Of a stretch of DNA of 64,000 nt, positions 35,498 through 44,444 are shown in pieces. The notes beneath the pieces were generated by a model. It did no database searches. It was not told the DNA's origin and worked only from the letters and a program-made list of their open reading frames with translations. The first letter of the stretch is position 1, and each line of letters begins with the position of its first letter. The position numbers were made by a program, and so were the translations under genes. Source of the stretch: Roseococcus suduntuyensis (GTDB taxonomy: Bacteria; Pseudomonadota; Alphaproteobacteria; Acetobacterales; Acetobacteraceae); contig NZ_JACIDJ010000001.1 of NCBI RefSeq assembly GCF_014196305.1, positions 211,587-275,586 on the forward strand, given 5' to 3'.

Positions 35498-35941
35498 TCA
35501 GCCCGGCGCCGGGTTGGGAAGCGGGTCGCGCCGGGGCGCGGGCAGCGGCGGAATGCCCAGCACCTCCTCCTCATGGCGCATGACCCGGCGGGCGATGCGC
35601 AGCGCGGAATAGCAGTCATCGCCCTCGGCGGCCTCCCGCGCGCGGTCGAGCATCTCGCGCACGGTGGGGGAGGTGGTGGCGTCCATGAAGTCACGGATCA
35701 GGTCGCGCGCGGCGGCGAGGCCGGGCCCACGCTCCTCATCGGCGCCGATATAGGCCGTCTGCAAGGCGAAATAGATGCGCCGCGCCGGCGTGTTGGCGGC
35801 ATCGGGCGCCATGATCTGCTTGCCGAAGAGAAAGCGCGCCTTGGCGGCGAGCTCGATCCGCGTGCGGTTGCGGAAGCGGATGGGCGCCCCGTTCACCACC
35901 ATCAGATCACCCTGCCGCAACTCCAGAACGAGCGTGGACAT
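35498..35941 (-). CDS. flbT: Flagellin synthesis regulator FlbT
   Basis: The 147-residue protein starting MSTLVLELRQGDLMVVNGA and continuing RNRTRIELAAKARFLFGKQIM is FlbT. In Caulobacter it binds flagellin mRNA and represses translation until the hook is complete. The usual partner FlaF and the flagellin genes are not beside it; the downstream neighbour is DUF1217. ATG at 35941 is preferred over one at 35965 because it gives the family N terminus and AAGGGAAC lies upstream. Confidence 0.9.
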   Translation of the reverse strand: MSTLVLELRQGDLMVVNGAPIRFRNRTRIELAAKARFLFGKQIMAPDAANTPARRIYFALQTAYIGADEERGPGLAAARDLIRDFMDATTSPTVREMLDRAREAAEGDDCYSALRIARRVMRHEEEVLGIPPLPAPRRDPLPNPAPG

Positions 35942-36104
35942 CTTGTTCCCTTCCGACTGCTGCACGAAGGCGCCTCATGCGCCCCCGCGGAATTCCACCC
36001 TTCTGGTGCGAGGCCCTGCCGCGGTGGAGAGACCCTCTCCGGAACCGCGCGCGCCATACTCGCCGCAGCAGGTTAATGGCGCTTGAAGATCAGGCCTCGC
36101 GCGC

Positions 36105-37178
36105 TCACCGCAGGAAGCGCGCAAGCGTGAGTTCGGACAGCGAGCCGATGGCGCGGTAGCTCGCCTCCAGCGAGGTCCGGGTGGCCTGGAGGCGTTCCAG
36201 CGTGCTGGCCAGGTCCACCTCCTCGATGTCGGCGATCTGGCTGCGCAGCAGGTCCATGGTGGCGCGCTGGCGGCGCTGCGTGTCCTCCAGCCGCGCCGTC
36301 ACCTGGCCAAGGCCGCCCGCCTCCTCGGTCAGCGCCTGCTCGGCGGCGGCGAAGCCGTCGCGCAGCCCGGCCAGCAGGTCCGTGTAGTTGGGCAGGTCAT
36401 CCATCTGGGCGGGGTCGAGGGCGGCGAGGCTCATCAGGTTGCGCATCAGGTCGCGCGCCCAGCTTCCCGTCGTCTCGCCCGAACTGACGCTGACGGCGTT
36501 GCGGTCGGCGAAGATGCCATAGGCCACGAACTGCCCGTCGGCGGCGGGTGCCGCGCGGCGCGGCTCCTGGTCCGCGGGGGCGAGGGCGGCCTCGTCCTGC
36601 AGGAAGTCGGAAAAGGGCGAGACGCCCGCCACATTGCTCTGCGCGGCGGTGCGCGTGTCATTCAGCACGCTGGCCGCCCCCGCCGCACCCAGCGTGGCCA
36701 CGGCCGTCGCCACATCCTGCGCCATCTGCCCGGTGGCCAACCCCTCTGGGTCTGGAATGGGCGGGCGGCCGATGTCGGAGCCGGAGAAGAGGTATTCCCC
36801 CGCATGGCGCACGTTCAGCAGATGCCCCATCTCGGTCAGCGCCGTGCGCGCCTGCACCTTCAGCGCCTCCAGCGCCACCGGGTCGCGCGTGTAGAGGCGC
36901 GGCAGGGCGGTGCTGCGGAAGTCCCGCGCGATCTCGGTGAGACGGCTGAGCGAGGCCTGCATCACCTCGGTGCGGCCGATGGATTGCGTCAGCACGCGGT
37001 CATAGGCGTCGAGCCGCCCCGATTGCGCGCGCAGCGAGACGGCGCGCGGCACGTCCGGCGCCAGGTCCCCCAGGCGGGAGGAGCGCTGCCCCGATGCGGT
37101 CTGGCGCGTCAGGATTTCCATCTGCGTGCGCAGCCGCGCGGTCTCGGCGGCCAGGCGGCCGGTGATCTCAAGGCTCAA
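36105..37178 (-). CDS. flgL: Flagellar hook-associated protein 3 (FlgL)
   Basis: The 357-residue protein has the flagellin-like N-terminal coiled coil (RLRTQMEILTRQTASGQRSSRLGDL) and the C-terminal helix (TSLEASYRAIGSLSELTLARFLR). It forms the junction between hook and filament. The start appears to be TTG at 37178, with AGGGAG 7 bases upstream; no ATG lies near. It follows flgK by 15 bases. A gap of 163 bases to flbT contains nothing I recognise. Confidence 0.9.
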   Translation of the reverse strand: MSLEITGRLAAETARLRTQMEILTRQTASGQRSSRLGDLAPDVPRAVSLRAQSGRLDAYDRVLTQSIGRTEVMQASLSRLTEIARDFRSTALPRLYTRDPVALEALKVQARTALTEMGHLLNVRHAGEYLFSGSDIGRPPIPDPEGLATGQMAQDVATAVATLGAAGAASVLNDTRTAAQSNVAGVSPFSDFLQDEAALAPADQEPRRAAPAADGQFVAYGIFADRNAVSVSSGETTGSWARDLMRNLMSLAALDPAQMDDLPNYTDLLAGLRDGFAAAEQALTEEAGGLGQVTARLEDTQRRQRATMDLLRSQIADIEEVDLASTLERLQATRTSLEASYRAIGSLSELTLARFLR

Positions 37179-37193
37179 GGGGGGTCTCCCTCA

Positions 37194-38729
37194 TCACCGC
37201 ACCATGTTGAGCAGCGTGTCCCACATCTGCTGGGCCGTGCTCATCACGCGGGCATTGGCGGCATAGGCGTTCTGCAACTGCACCATGGCGGCCATCTCCG
37301 CATCGGAATCCACGCCGGATTCCCGCTGGAAGCGGGCGTCGAGGCCACGCCGCAGCCCCTCCGCGCGCTCCCGCGACGCGGTCGCGGCCGCGCGGTCGGC
37401 GGTGTGGGCGCCGGTGACGACGGCGGCGTAATCCTCCAGCGTGCGCGGCGGCAGGAAGGGCGAGGCGAGGCTGCCATCCGGCCCCAACCCGCCCGAAGGC
37501 AGCGCCGCCCAGGCCGTGCCCGTGCGCACCGTGTCACCCAGCGCGTGGTTCAGCACGCGGTCCAGCATCAGGGTGAAGCCCGCGGGGCCGGTGGCGGGGT
37601 TGGGCGTGAAGGCGGTGGGGCCGCCCGGCGTATCGGCCACCGCATGGGTGCCGTCGCGCAGCAGCGTGGGGTCGGCCGCCACGGCGGGGTTCACGCGGAT
37701 GCTGTTGGCGAAGCCCATCAGCCCCGCGGCGGGGTCGCTGTAGGGCAGGGTGATGTCGGGCACGGTGCCGGAGGGGGTGGTGAAGAGCCTGAGGCCCTGC
37801 CCCTCCATCCGGCTGGCCAGATGCCCGGCCGCGAGGTCGAGCTCGGCCTGGTAGCGCGGCAGGGTGGTGTCGCGCAGCGCGACATATTCGCCGAGCCGCC
37901 CGCCGCCCAATTGCCGCGTCACGTCCACGCCGCCCAGCATCACGCCCGGCAGGGTGCCGCCCGCGCCGAAAAAGGCCTCGGGCCCCAGCGCGGCCGGGGC
38001 GGTGGAAAAGGCGTCCTTGTCGGGGTCGAGCGGCAGGCCAAGGCCGCCCCGCGTCACCAGGATCAGCCCGCCATCGGATTGCGGCAGGGTTCGCAGCGGC
38101 AGGCTTTCGGACAGCCGCCCCAAGGCGAGGTCGCGCTTGTCCTCGAGGTCGCCGGTGGCGATGCCCAGCACGCGGTCGCGCTGGATGGCGGTGGTGAGCT
38201 GCGCCACCTCGCGCAGCCCGGCATTGATGCGCGCCACCTCCTCCTGGATGCCGTCCTGCGCCTGCTGCCGCGCCTCGCCGATCGCGCCCGCGATGTCGTT
38301 GAAGCTGAGCGCGAGATCATGCGCGGCCTGGAGGAACTCGCGTTGAAGCCCGGGTTCGCCGGGGCTGGCGCGCAGGCCGATGACGCTGGCGCGCAGCGCA
38401 CCCAGGCGGTCGCCGATGGACTGACCGTCCCCGGGTTGGCCATGCGCGGCCTCGATGCCCGAAAGCAGTCGTTCGCGCACCGCGGCCCCCGCGGCCTCGC
38501 CCGCGCGGGCATGGCGCTCCGCGACCAGGGCCGCGTCCACGCTGCGCTGCGCGGCCCCCATGCGGACACCCATGGGCGAGTTGGCGTGCGAGACCGAGAT
38601 GGTGTCGCCCGCCTTGCGCGTATAGCCCTCGGTGGAGGCGTTCGCGAGGTTCTGCGCCACCTGCGCCAGGCTGCGCTGGGTGGTGAGCAGGCCGCTGCGG
38701 GCGGCTCCGAAGGCGAGGTCCAGGCTCAT
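37194..38729 (-). CDS. flgK: Flagellar hook-associated protein 1 (FlgK)
   Basis: The 511-residue protein begins with the rod/hook motif SLDLAFGAARSGLLTTQRSLAQVAQNLANASTEGYTR-like pattern (ANASTEGYTRKAG) and ends MVQLQNAYAANARVMSTAQQ. Both ends are typical FlgK. It caps the hook as the first junction ring. A 183-base spacer with a four-copy tandem repeat separates it from flgE upstream. No sigma-54 site is visible in that spacer, so transcription from the flgE promoter is likely. Confidence 0.93.
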   Translation of the reverse strand: MSLDLAFGAARSGLLTTQRSLAQVAQNLANASTEGYTRKAGDTISVSHANSPMGVRMGAAQRSVDAALVAERHARAGEAAGAAVRERLLSGIEAAHGQPGDGQSIGDRLGALRASVIGLRASPGEPGLQREFLQAAHDLALSFNDIAGAIGEARQQAQDGIQEEVARINAGLREVAQLTTAIQRDRVLGIATGDLEDKRDLALGRLSESLPLRTLPQSDGGLILVTRGGLGLPLDPDKDAFSTAPAALGPEAFFGAGGTLPGVMLGGVDVTRQLGGGRLGEYVALRDTTLPRYQAELDLAAGHLASRMEGQGLRLFTTPSGTVPDITLPYSDPAAGLMGFANSIRVNPAVAADPTLLRDGTHAVADTPGGPTAFTPNPATGPAGFTLMLDRVLNHALGDTVRTGTAWAALPSGGLGPDGSLASPFLPPRTLEDYAAVVTGAHTADRAAATASRERAEGLRRGLDARFQRESGVDSDAEMAAMVQLQNAYAANARVMSTAQQMWDTLLNMVR

Positions 38730-38812
38730 GCGGGTTCCAGTGTGGTGAGACCGTGGTTAACCAAACCTTGACGGGCGATGCCGGCCGCGCCGCATCAGTG
38801 GCGCATGTTGCC

Positions 38813-38908
38813 CGCCGCGGAGCGGCACAAGTACCCCGCCGCGGAGCGGCACAAGTACCCCGCCGCGGAGCGGCACAAGCACGCCGCCGCGGAGCGGCAC
38901 GGATGCGC
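38813..38908. repeat. 4 x 24-bp tandem repeat between flgE and flgK
   Basis: Units start at 38813, 38837, 38861 and 38885 and share CGCCGCGGAGCGGCAC. The first two are identical, ending AAGTACCC. Units 3 and 4 differ in the last 4-8 bases. Each unit contains the palindrome CCGCGG and can form short hairpins. It begins 5 bases after the flgE stop, in the flgE-flgK spacer. The 24-base period keeps any frame open on both strands, but no start or codon preference suggests translation. Confidence 0.85.
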
Positions 38909-38912
38909 CGCA

Positions 38913-40196
38913 TCAGCGGCGCATATTGATCGTCTCCTGCATCATCTCGTCGCTGGTCGTGACCACGCGCGTGTTCGCCGTATAGGCGCGCTGCGCCACG
39001 ATCAGCTTCGTGAACTCGGTGGCGATGTCCACGTTCGAGCGTTCCAGCGCGCCCACCACCAGCTTGCCCACGCCGTTGGAATTGGCGTCCGTCACCTGCG
39101 CCTCGCCGCTCTCGATGGTCCGCATGAAGGCGGCGCCGTCCAGGCGTTGCAGGCGGTCGGGGTCGCTGAAGCCCACGATCGGCACGCGGTAGATCATGCG
39201 CGACTGGCCATTGTCGTAGTTCACCATCACGTCGCCATTGTCGCGGATGGCCAGGCCCGCATAGGCGCCGGGCGGCACGCCGTTCTGCTGGAGGTTGCGC
39301 AGCGAGAAGTCGGTGCCCGCATATTGCGTGAGCCCCTGCGCCACCCCGAACCGGCCGAGGTTCAGCGCGATGTTCTGGTTGCCCAGCCCGAAATCCATCA
39401 GGAAGGGAAACTCGACGGGCGTGCCGGGCACGCCGGTGACGCCGTCGAAGCTCTCCACCGTGCCGTTGACACCAAAGACGATGGGGATGGTGACGGCGCC
39501 GCCCACCGGATCGGGCGAGATGGTCATGTCCCAGCTGCGCGGCGGCCCCGGCGTGCCGGGCGTCTGCGAGAAGGTGAGCGTCATGGCGCGCCGCGTGCCC
39601 AGCGTGTCATAGACCTGGACCTGGGTGCTGAAGGTCCGCGCATCGGCGGGCGTGGCCGGCGGGTCCACGCCGGGCAGGTTGGCCGCGATCTCGATGGTGC
39701 TGGTGGCGATGGGGTTGAACACCTGCTGGCTGACGCGGACGGGTTCCAGCGTCGTGCGGTCCACCAGGCCGCTATCCCCCACCGGCCAGCCTTGCAGGAA
39801 GTAGTTGGCGCCGTTCACCAGGAAGCCGTCGCGGTCCATGCGGAAATCGCCGGCGCGGGTGAAGAATTGCCGGTCGTCGAAGGTGGGCAGCCCGTCCACG
39901 AAGCCGCGCGCCTGGGCCACGCTGAAGAAGCCCTGCCCGCCGATGGCCATGCCCAGCGGGTTCTGGCTCTGCTCGATGGTGCCCTGCACCGAATGGGTGA
40001 AGGTGGGCCGTGCCAGCACGGAGCCAGGCGCGTGCAGGTTCGGCCCCGACTGGGTGACGAGGTCCTGGAAATTCGTGTCGATGCGCTTGAAGCCCACCGT
40101 CTGGCTGTTCGCCAGGTTGTCGGAGACATGGCCGAGCGAACGCGCCTGCGCGTTGAGCCCAGCGATAGCGGTGGTCATGGAGCCGAACAGGGACAT
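38913..40196 (-). CDS. flgE: Flagellar hook protein FlgE
   Basis: The 427-residue protein begins MSLFGSMTTAIAGLNAQARS then VSDNLANSQTVGFKR, and ends RVVTTSDEMMQETINMRR, the two conserved coiled ends of hook proteins. The middle is the variable surface domain. It is the main hook subunit and its number per hook is set by FliK, encoded divergently. ATG at 40196 has GGAAGG 6 bases upstream; an ATG two codons earlier lies too close to that site. A sigma-54-type promoter lies 40 bases upstream. Confidence 0.94.
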   Translation of the reverse strand: MSLFGSMTTAIAGLNAQARSLGHVSDNLANSQTVGFKRIDTNFQDLVTQSGPNLHAPGSVLARPTFTHSVQGTIEQSQNPLGMAIGGQGFFSVAQARGFVDGLPTFDDRQFFTRAGDFRMDRDGFLVNGANYFLQGWPVGDSGLVDRTTLEPVRVSQQVFNPIATSTIEIAANLPGVDPPATPADARTFSTQVQVYDTLGTRRAMTLTFSQTPGTPGPPRSWDMTISPDPVGGAVTIPIVFGVNGTVESFDGVTGVPGTPVEFPFLMDFGLGNQNIALNLGRFGVAQGLTQYAGTDFSLRNLQQNGVPPGAYAGLAIRDNGDVMVNYDNGQSRMIYRVPIVGFSDPDRLQRLDGAAFMRTIESGEAQVTDANSNGVGKLVVGALERSNVDIATEFTKLIVAQRAYTANTRVVTTSDEMMQETINMRR

Positions 40197-40235
40197 GGGC
40201 ATCCTTCCGGAAGAGGGCGGTGGCCCCGTGCCCCT

Positions 40236-40252
40236 CGCATCCCGCGTGCCAG
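40236..40252 (-). promoter_or_regulatory. Sigma-54-type promoter for flgE
   Basis: On the minus strand CTGGCACGCGGGATGCG has an exact TGGCACG -24 block and TGC in the -12 block with the required 10 bases between GG and GC. Predicted transcription starts near 40226, about 30 bases before the flgE ATG. The fit is close to the consensus except at the first T of the -12 block. Confidence 0.65.
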
Positions 40253-40270
40253 CCCGGGGCGGGGTCCGGA

Positions 40271-40305
40271 CGGCATTTCCTGCCGGGGAGCGGGCAGGCC
40301 CTGCC
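40271..40305. promoter_or_regulatory. Two dyads between divergent flagellar promoters
   Basis: CGGCA at 40271-40275 with TGCCG at 40281-40285 (5-base spacer TTTCC), and GGCAG at 40293-40297 with CTGCC at 40301-40305, are inverted repeats. They lie between the two sigma-54-type promoters. Their position fits an upstream activator site; FlbD, encoded at 45779, is the obvious candidate. The spacing and GC-rich dyad type recall Caulobacter ftr elements, but I cannot score that match. Confidence 0.45.
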
Positions 40306-40345
40306 GGGGGCGGGGCGCGGCTTGCCGGCCCTGCGCGGCGCCGCG

Positions 40346-40362
40346 CTGGCCCCCGGCTTGCA
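40346..40362 (+). promoter_or_regulatory. Sigma-54-type promoter for fliK operon
   Basis: CTGGCCCCCGGCTTGCA carries TGGC in the -24 block and a perfect TTGCA -12 block, with exactly 10 bases between GG and GC. Predicted start near 40374 is about 38 bases before the ATG at 40412. This also rules out longer fliK starts upstream. Confidence 0.7.
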
Positions 40363-40411
40363 ATGGCGGGGCGCGGCCATGGCATGGGGCCAGGCCGCCG
40401 GAGACCCGCCC

Positions 40412-41995
40412 ATGGAGGCGCAACTTCTGCCTGCCCTCGCCGCGCCGCCCGGTGCAGCCTTGGGGGCCACACCAGGGCTGGGCCCCACCGGGGATGCGCC
40501 GGCCGCCGGCTTCGGGCAGGTGCTGGCCGCGGCGCTGGCGCCCGCCATCGCGCTGGCTCCGGCGCCAGGCGAGGCGGGGCCGGCCGCGATCGTGACACCG
40601 CCGCCCACGCCCGGCGCCGCACCCGCACCCGCACCGGCCGCCATGCCCACGCCGCCGCAGGCGGGGGCGCCCTTGCCCGTGACCGAGGGTCCCATGCCGC
40701 AGCCGCCCATGCCGGTACCGGTGCCGCTGCCGCAGCCCGATACCGCCGCCGCACCCGTGCCAGCCGGCCCACCAGCCATCCTGGCCGCCGGGGAGGAGGA
40801 AACGCCCCCCGCCACGCCCGAGGAGGCCCCGCGCCCCGCGCCAGCAACGACGGCGCGCCAGGGCGCGGCCCCGACCCCCACAACCCGGCCTGGCCCCATT
40901 TCCACCACGCCGGAGGCGGCATCCCCTGTCGCCGAGGCGCCGCCCGCCAGCCCCGACGCCGCCGAAGCCGCGCCACCCGCCGCGCCCGCCCCGGATATGG
41001 AAAGCCCGGAACCGGACGCAGCGGCACCCGACTCCCCCGCGCCGGAAACAAGGACGACCGACCAGGCCGCGCCCGCCGGGCTTGCCCCGCCAGCCCCCGC
41101 CACCACGCCCCAGCCCCAGCCCCTGCTGGTCGCGGCCCTGGCCGTCGCATCCCGCCCCCCCATGCCCATGGCTCCCCAGCCGGCCGAGGACAGTGCGGCC
41201 GCGTCGGACGCCGCCGAGCTCGCACCTCGGGTGGCGCCCGCTCCGGCCGGGGTGCCCACGCCGCCGGAAGGCCCTGTCGCCGCGGCCACGCCGCAACGTC
41301 CCGAGGCCGCCGCCCGCCCGGCACCGCACCCCGAGGTGCCAGAGGCCGAAACCTCCGCACCCGAGGCCCCGCCGCGCACCGGCGCCACGCCCCCGGCGGA
41401 GACCGCCACCCCGTCGCCGCCCGCCGTCATCGCCCTCGCGCCCCGCGCGGCACCACCACCGCCCGCCCCCATGCCGGAACCCCGGCCCATGGAGGGCGTG
41501 GCCGGGCTTGGCCCGCTGGCCGCCCTCACGCCCACGACCGAAAGCCCGGCGGCGAGCGCCGCGCCGCCGCCCAGCCCCCCGCCGCCCATGCGCCAGGTGG
41601 CGCAGATGGCCGTGGCGCTGGCCTTCTCCCCCGCCACCGGCAGCTTCCGCCTGGCGCTGGAACCGGTGGAGCTGGGCCGCGTCGAGATCACGGTGCGGCG
41701 CGAGGGCGAGGCGCACCGCGTGCTGGTCATGGCCGAACGGCCCGAGACCCTCGCCCTGCTCCAGCGCGACCGGCAGGAGCTGGACCGCGCCCTGGCCCAG
41801 TCCGGCCTGGTGGTGGAGGAGGCGGGCATCGGCTTCTCCCTCGCCTCCGGCCAGGGCTCGGGCGGGGGCGAATGGGGCGGCCAGGGATGGGAAAGGGAGG
41901 GCTGGAGCGGCGGCGGCGGGCGCCCCGCGCCAGCCGAACCCGCCCTGCCCGAACCCCGCCGCGCCGCGCGCGGCCTGCTCGACCTGAACATCTGA
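40412..41995 (+). CDS. fliK: Flagellar hook-length control protein FliK
   Basis: About 527 residues. The N-terminal 400 are a low-complexity Ala/Pro-rich ruler, as in other FliK proteins. The C-terminal Flg_hook domain reads RLALEPVELGRVEITVRREG then LLQRDRQELDRALAQSGLVV. FliK measures hook length and switches export specificity from hook to filament. I place the start at the ATG at 40412, downstream of the predicted promoter, though 40379 is possible. The Pro/Ala repeats make antisense frames appear open; they are not genes. Confidence 0.85.
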   Translation: MEAQLLPALAAPPGAALGATPGLGPTGDAPAAGFGQVLAAALAPAIALAPAPGEAGPAAIVTPPPTPGAAPAPAPAAMPTPPQAGAPLPVTEGPMPQPPMPVPVPLPQPDTAAAPVPAGPPAILAAGEEETPPATPEEAPRPAPATTARQGAAPTPTTRPGPISTTPEAASPVAEAPPASPDAAEAAPPAAPAPDMESPEPDAAAPDSPAPETRTTDQAAPAGLAPPAPATTPQPQPLLVAALAVASRPPMPMAPQPAEDSAAASDAAELAPRVAPAPAGVPTPPEGPVAAATPQRPEAAARPAPHPEVPEAETSAPEAPPRTGATPPAETATPSPPAVIALAPRAAPPPPAPMPEPRPMEGVAGLGPLAALTPTTESPAASAAPPPSPPPPMRQVAQMAVALAFSPATGSFRLALEPVELGRVEITVRREGEAHRVLVMAERPETLALLQRDRQELDRALAQSGLVVEEAGIGFSLASGQGSGGGEWGGQGWEREGWSGGGGRPAPAEPALPEPRRAARGLLDLNI

Positions 41996-42020
41996 ACCCC
42001 GCCCCGAGGAAGGAGGCCCC

Positions 42021-42665
42021 ATGTCCGGTTCCATCACCGCCGCAGCCGCCGCCGAGACCCAGACCGGCGCCCGCGCGGGCGCCCGCATCAACGCGGACTT
42101 CAACACCTTCCTGGCGCTGCTGACGACGCAGCTGCGCAACCAGGACCCCACCAACGCCATGGACGCCCAGCAGATGACGGCGCAGCTGGTGCAGTTCGCG
42201 AGCGTGGAGCAGCAACTCGCCGTCAACCAGAACCTGGAACGGCTGATCACGCTGCAACAGGGCAGCCAGCTGGTCTCCGCCGCGCCGCTGACCGGGCGCG
42301 TGGTGGAGGTGGAGAGCGAATACCTGGCCCTGCAAAGCGGCCAGGCCGTGATGCGCCTGCCGCCCGCCACGACCGGCGCCACCGCCGCGCGGGTGGACAT
42401 TCTGGATCGCACCGGCCGCGTGCTGCGGAGCGAGGAGGTGGTGCTGTCCGCTGCCACGCAGGATTGGCGCTGGGATGGCCGCGATGCCTCCGGGCGCCAG
42501 CTGGCCGATGGCGCCTATCAGGCGCGGCTGAGCGCGGGCGGGGCGGCCCTGCCCTTCACCGTGGTGGGCCGCGCCACGGGGGCCGAGCGGGTGGAGGGCG
42601 ATGTGCGCCTGAAGCTCGGCACGGTGGCGGTGAACTTCGACCGGCTGCGCGGCGTGGTGGAATAA
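42021..42665 (+). CDS. flgD: Flagellar hook assembly cap protein FlgD
   Basis: The 214-residue protein has the canonical N-terminal segment FNTFLALLTTQLRNQDPTNA then AQLVQFASVEQQLAVNQNLE, followed by the FlgD Ig/tudor-like domain with WRWDGRDASGRQLADGAYQ. It caps the growing hook and is removed later. GAGGAAGGAGG gives a strong ribosome site. It lies 25 bases after fliK and is in the same transcript. Confidence 0.95.
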   Translation: MSGSITAAAAAETQTGARAGARINADFNTFLALLTTQLRNQDPTNAMDAQQMTAQLVQFASVEQQLAVNQNLERLITLQQGSQLVSAAPLTGRVVEVESEYLALQSGQAVMRLPPATTGATAARVDILDRTGRVLRSEEVVLSAATQDWRWDGRDASGRQLADGAYQARLSAGGAALPFTVVGRATGAERVEGDVRLKLGTVAVNFDRLRGVVE

Positions 42666-42803
42666 GCCACCCGCTTAACCTTTCGGTGACATGCGCCCGG
42701 CAAACTCTGCCCAGGCCCCAGGATGGGGAGCCGGGAGCCATCAGGTGTTGCGGGACCACATTTCCCTGTTCTTGAGCCGTCCTTCCCGCCCGGGGGCGCC
42801 GCC

Positions 42804-44444
42804 ATGCAGGCGCTGATCGAACAGATCAAGGCGCTGGGCCGCCTGCGCCTGGCCGCCCTGGCGGGGCTCGCATTGCTGACGCTGGGCGGCCTCGGCTTCC
42901 TGCTGCTGCGCTCAGGCACGCCGCCCATGGCGCTGCTCTACGGTGACCTGGAGGCGCGGGACGCCGGTGCCGTCGTGGCCGCGCTGGAACGCAGCCGCAC
43001 GCCCTACCGGCTGGCGGCCGGCGGCACGCAGATCCTGGTGCCGGTGGAGGATGTGCCGCGCCTGCGCCTGAACCTCGCGCGGGAGGGGCTGCCGGCGGGC
43101 GGGTCCATCGGCAATGAGCTGTTCGACCGTGGCGAGGGGCTGACCACCACGCCCTTCCAGCAGGAAATGAACCGGCTGCGCGCGCTGGAGGGCGAGTTGG
43201 CGCGCTCCATCCGCGCGCTGCACGGCGTGCGGGGCGCGCGGGTGCATCTGGTGCTGCCGCGGCGCGAGGCCTTCTCGCGCGAGCGCGCCGAAGCACAGGC
43301 GAGCGTGCTGCTGACCATGCAGGGCTCGCAGCGGCTGGACCGCGAGGGCGTGCAGGCCGTGCTGCACCTGGTCGTGGCGGCCGTGCCCGGCCTGCGCCCG
43401 GCCAGCGTCTCCATCGTGGACAGCCGGGGTGAGCTGCTGGCGCGCGCAGGCCAGGCGCTGGGCGGCGCGGCGGGTGTCGCCACCGCCGATGAATTGCGGC
43501 GGGGGCAGGAGGCGCGCCTCGCCCGCGCCGTCGAGGAGATGCTGGAGCGCGTGCTGGGCCCCGGCCGCGTGCGCGCCGAGGCCGCCATCGAGATGGATTC
43601 CGACCGGGTGGAAACGCGCGAGGAGCGCTTCGACCCCGAGAACCAGGTGCCGCGCAGCCAGCAATCCGTCACCGAGAACAACCGCACCAGCGAACCCGCC
43701 AATGTCACCGTGGGCAACAACCTGCCCGGCGCCGACCCGGGCGCGGCCGGTGGCGGCACCCAGGAAAACCGCCAGGAGGAGACGACCAACTTCGAGATCG
43801 GCCGCACCATCCGCAACGTGCTGCGCGAACAGCCGGTGATGCGCCGCCTCTCGGTGGGCGTGCTGGTGGATGGCGTGATGGAACCGCGCGAGGGCGGCGG
43901 CACCCAGTGGCGGGAGCGCAGCGAGGCCGAACTTGCGCGCATCGCCACCCTGGTGCGCAGCGCGGTGGGCTTCAACGAACAGCGCGGCGACCGCGTGGAG
44001 GTCGTCTCCATGCGCTTCGCCGAGGCCGAGGTTCAGGCGCCGCCGCAGCACCCCTTCGGCATCGAGATCACGGGCGCCATGGTCACGCGCCTGATCGAGA
44101 CGGCGGTGATCGGCGTGCTGGCGCTGCTGGCGCTGCTGCTGGTGGCGCGGCCGGTGGCGCGGCGCCTGGCGCTGACGCTGGCACCGCCGGCGGCGCTGGC
44201 GGGTGGCCAGGGCGGCGCGGCGGCGCTGGCGGGCGGCGGTGTGCCGGGCCTGCCGGGACAGGAAAATGCCGGGCTGCTGCCGGCAGGCATGGAAGTGGGA
44301 GAGGATGGCATGGTGAATCTGGCACAGGTGCAGGGGCAGATGCGGGCTTCCTCCATCACCCGCGTGATCACCCTCGTGGAGCAGCACCCCGACGAGACGC
44401 TGGTGGTGCTGCGCCGCTGGCTCACCCCGGATGACAACCAGTGA
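42804..44444 (+). CDS. fliF: Flagellar MS-ring protein FliF
   Basis: The 546-residue protein has an N-terminal membrane span (about residues 15-33), the ring-building periplasmic domains with [26 protein letters not shown] pattern ([17 protein letters not shown]) and [19 protein letters not shown] second span lies near residues 425-445, and a cytoplasmic FliG-binding tail ends [10 protein letters not shown]. It is the basal-body foundation in the inner membrane. I chose ATG at 42804, with 138 bases after flgD; no promoter is convincing in that gap. The stop overlaps the fliG GTG (GTGA). Confidence 0.94.
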   Translation: MQALIEQIKALGRLRLAALAGLALLTLGGLGFLLLRSGTPPMALLYGDLEARDAGAVVAALERSRTPYRLAAGGTQILVPVEDVPRLRLNLAREGLPAGGSIGNELFDRGEGLTTTPFQQEMNRLRALEGELARSIRALHGVRGARVHLVLPRREAFSRERAEAQASVLLTMQGSQRLDREGVQAVLHLVVAAVPGLRPASVSIVDSRGELLARAGQALGGAAGVATADELRRGQEARLARAVEEMLERVLGPGRVRAEAAIEMDSDRVETREERFDPENQVPRSQQSVTENNRTSEPANVTVGNNLPGADPGAAGGGTQENRQEETTNFEIGRTIRNVLREQPVMRRLSVGVLVDGVMEPREGGGTQWRERSEAELARIATLVRSAVGFNEQRGDRVEVVSMRFAEAEVQAPPQHPFGIEITGAMVTRLIETAVIGVLALLALLLVARPVARRLALTLAPPAALAGGQGGAAALAGGGVPGLPGQENAGLLPAGMEVGEDGMVNLAQVQGQMRASSITRVITLVEQHPDETLVVLRRWLTPDDNQ

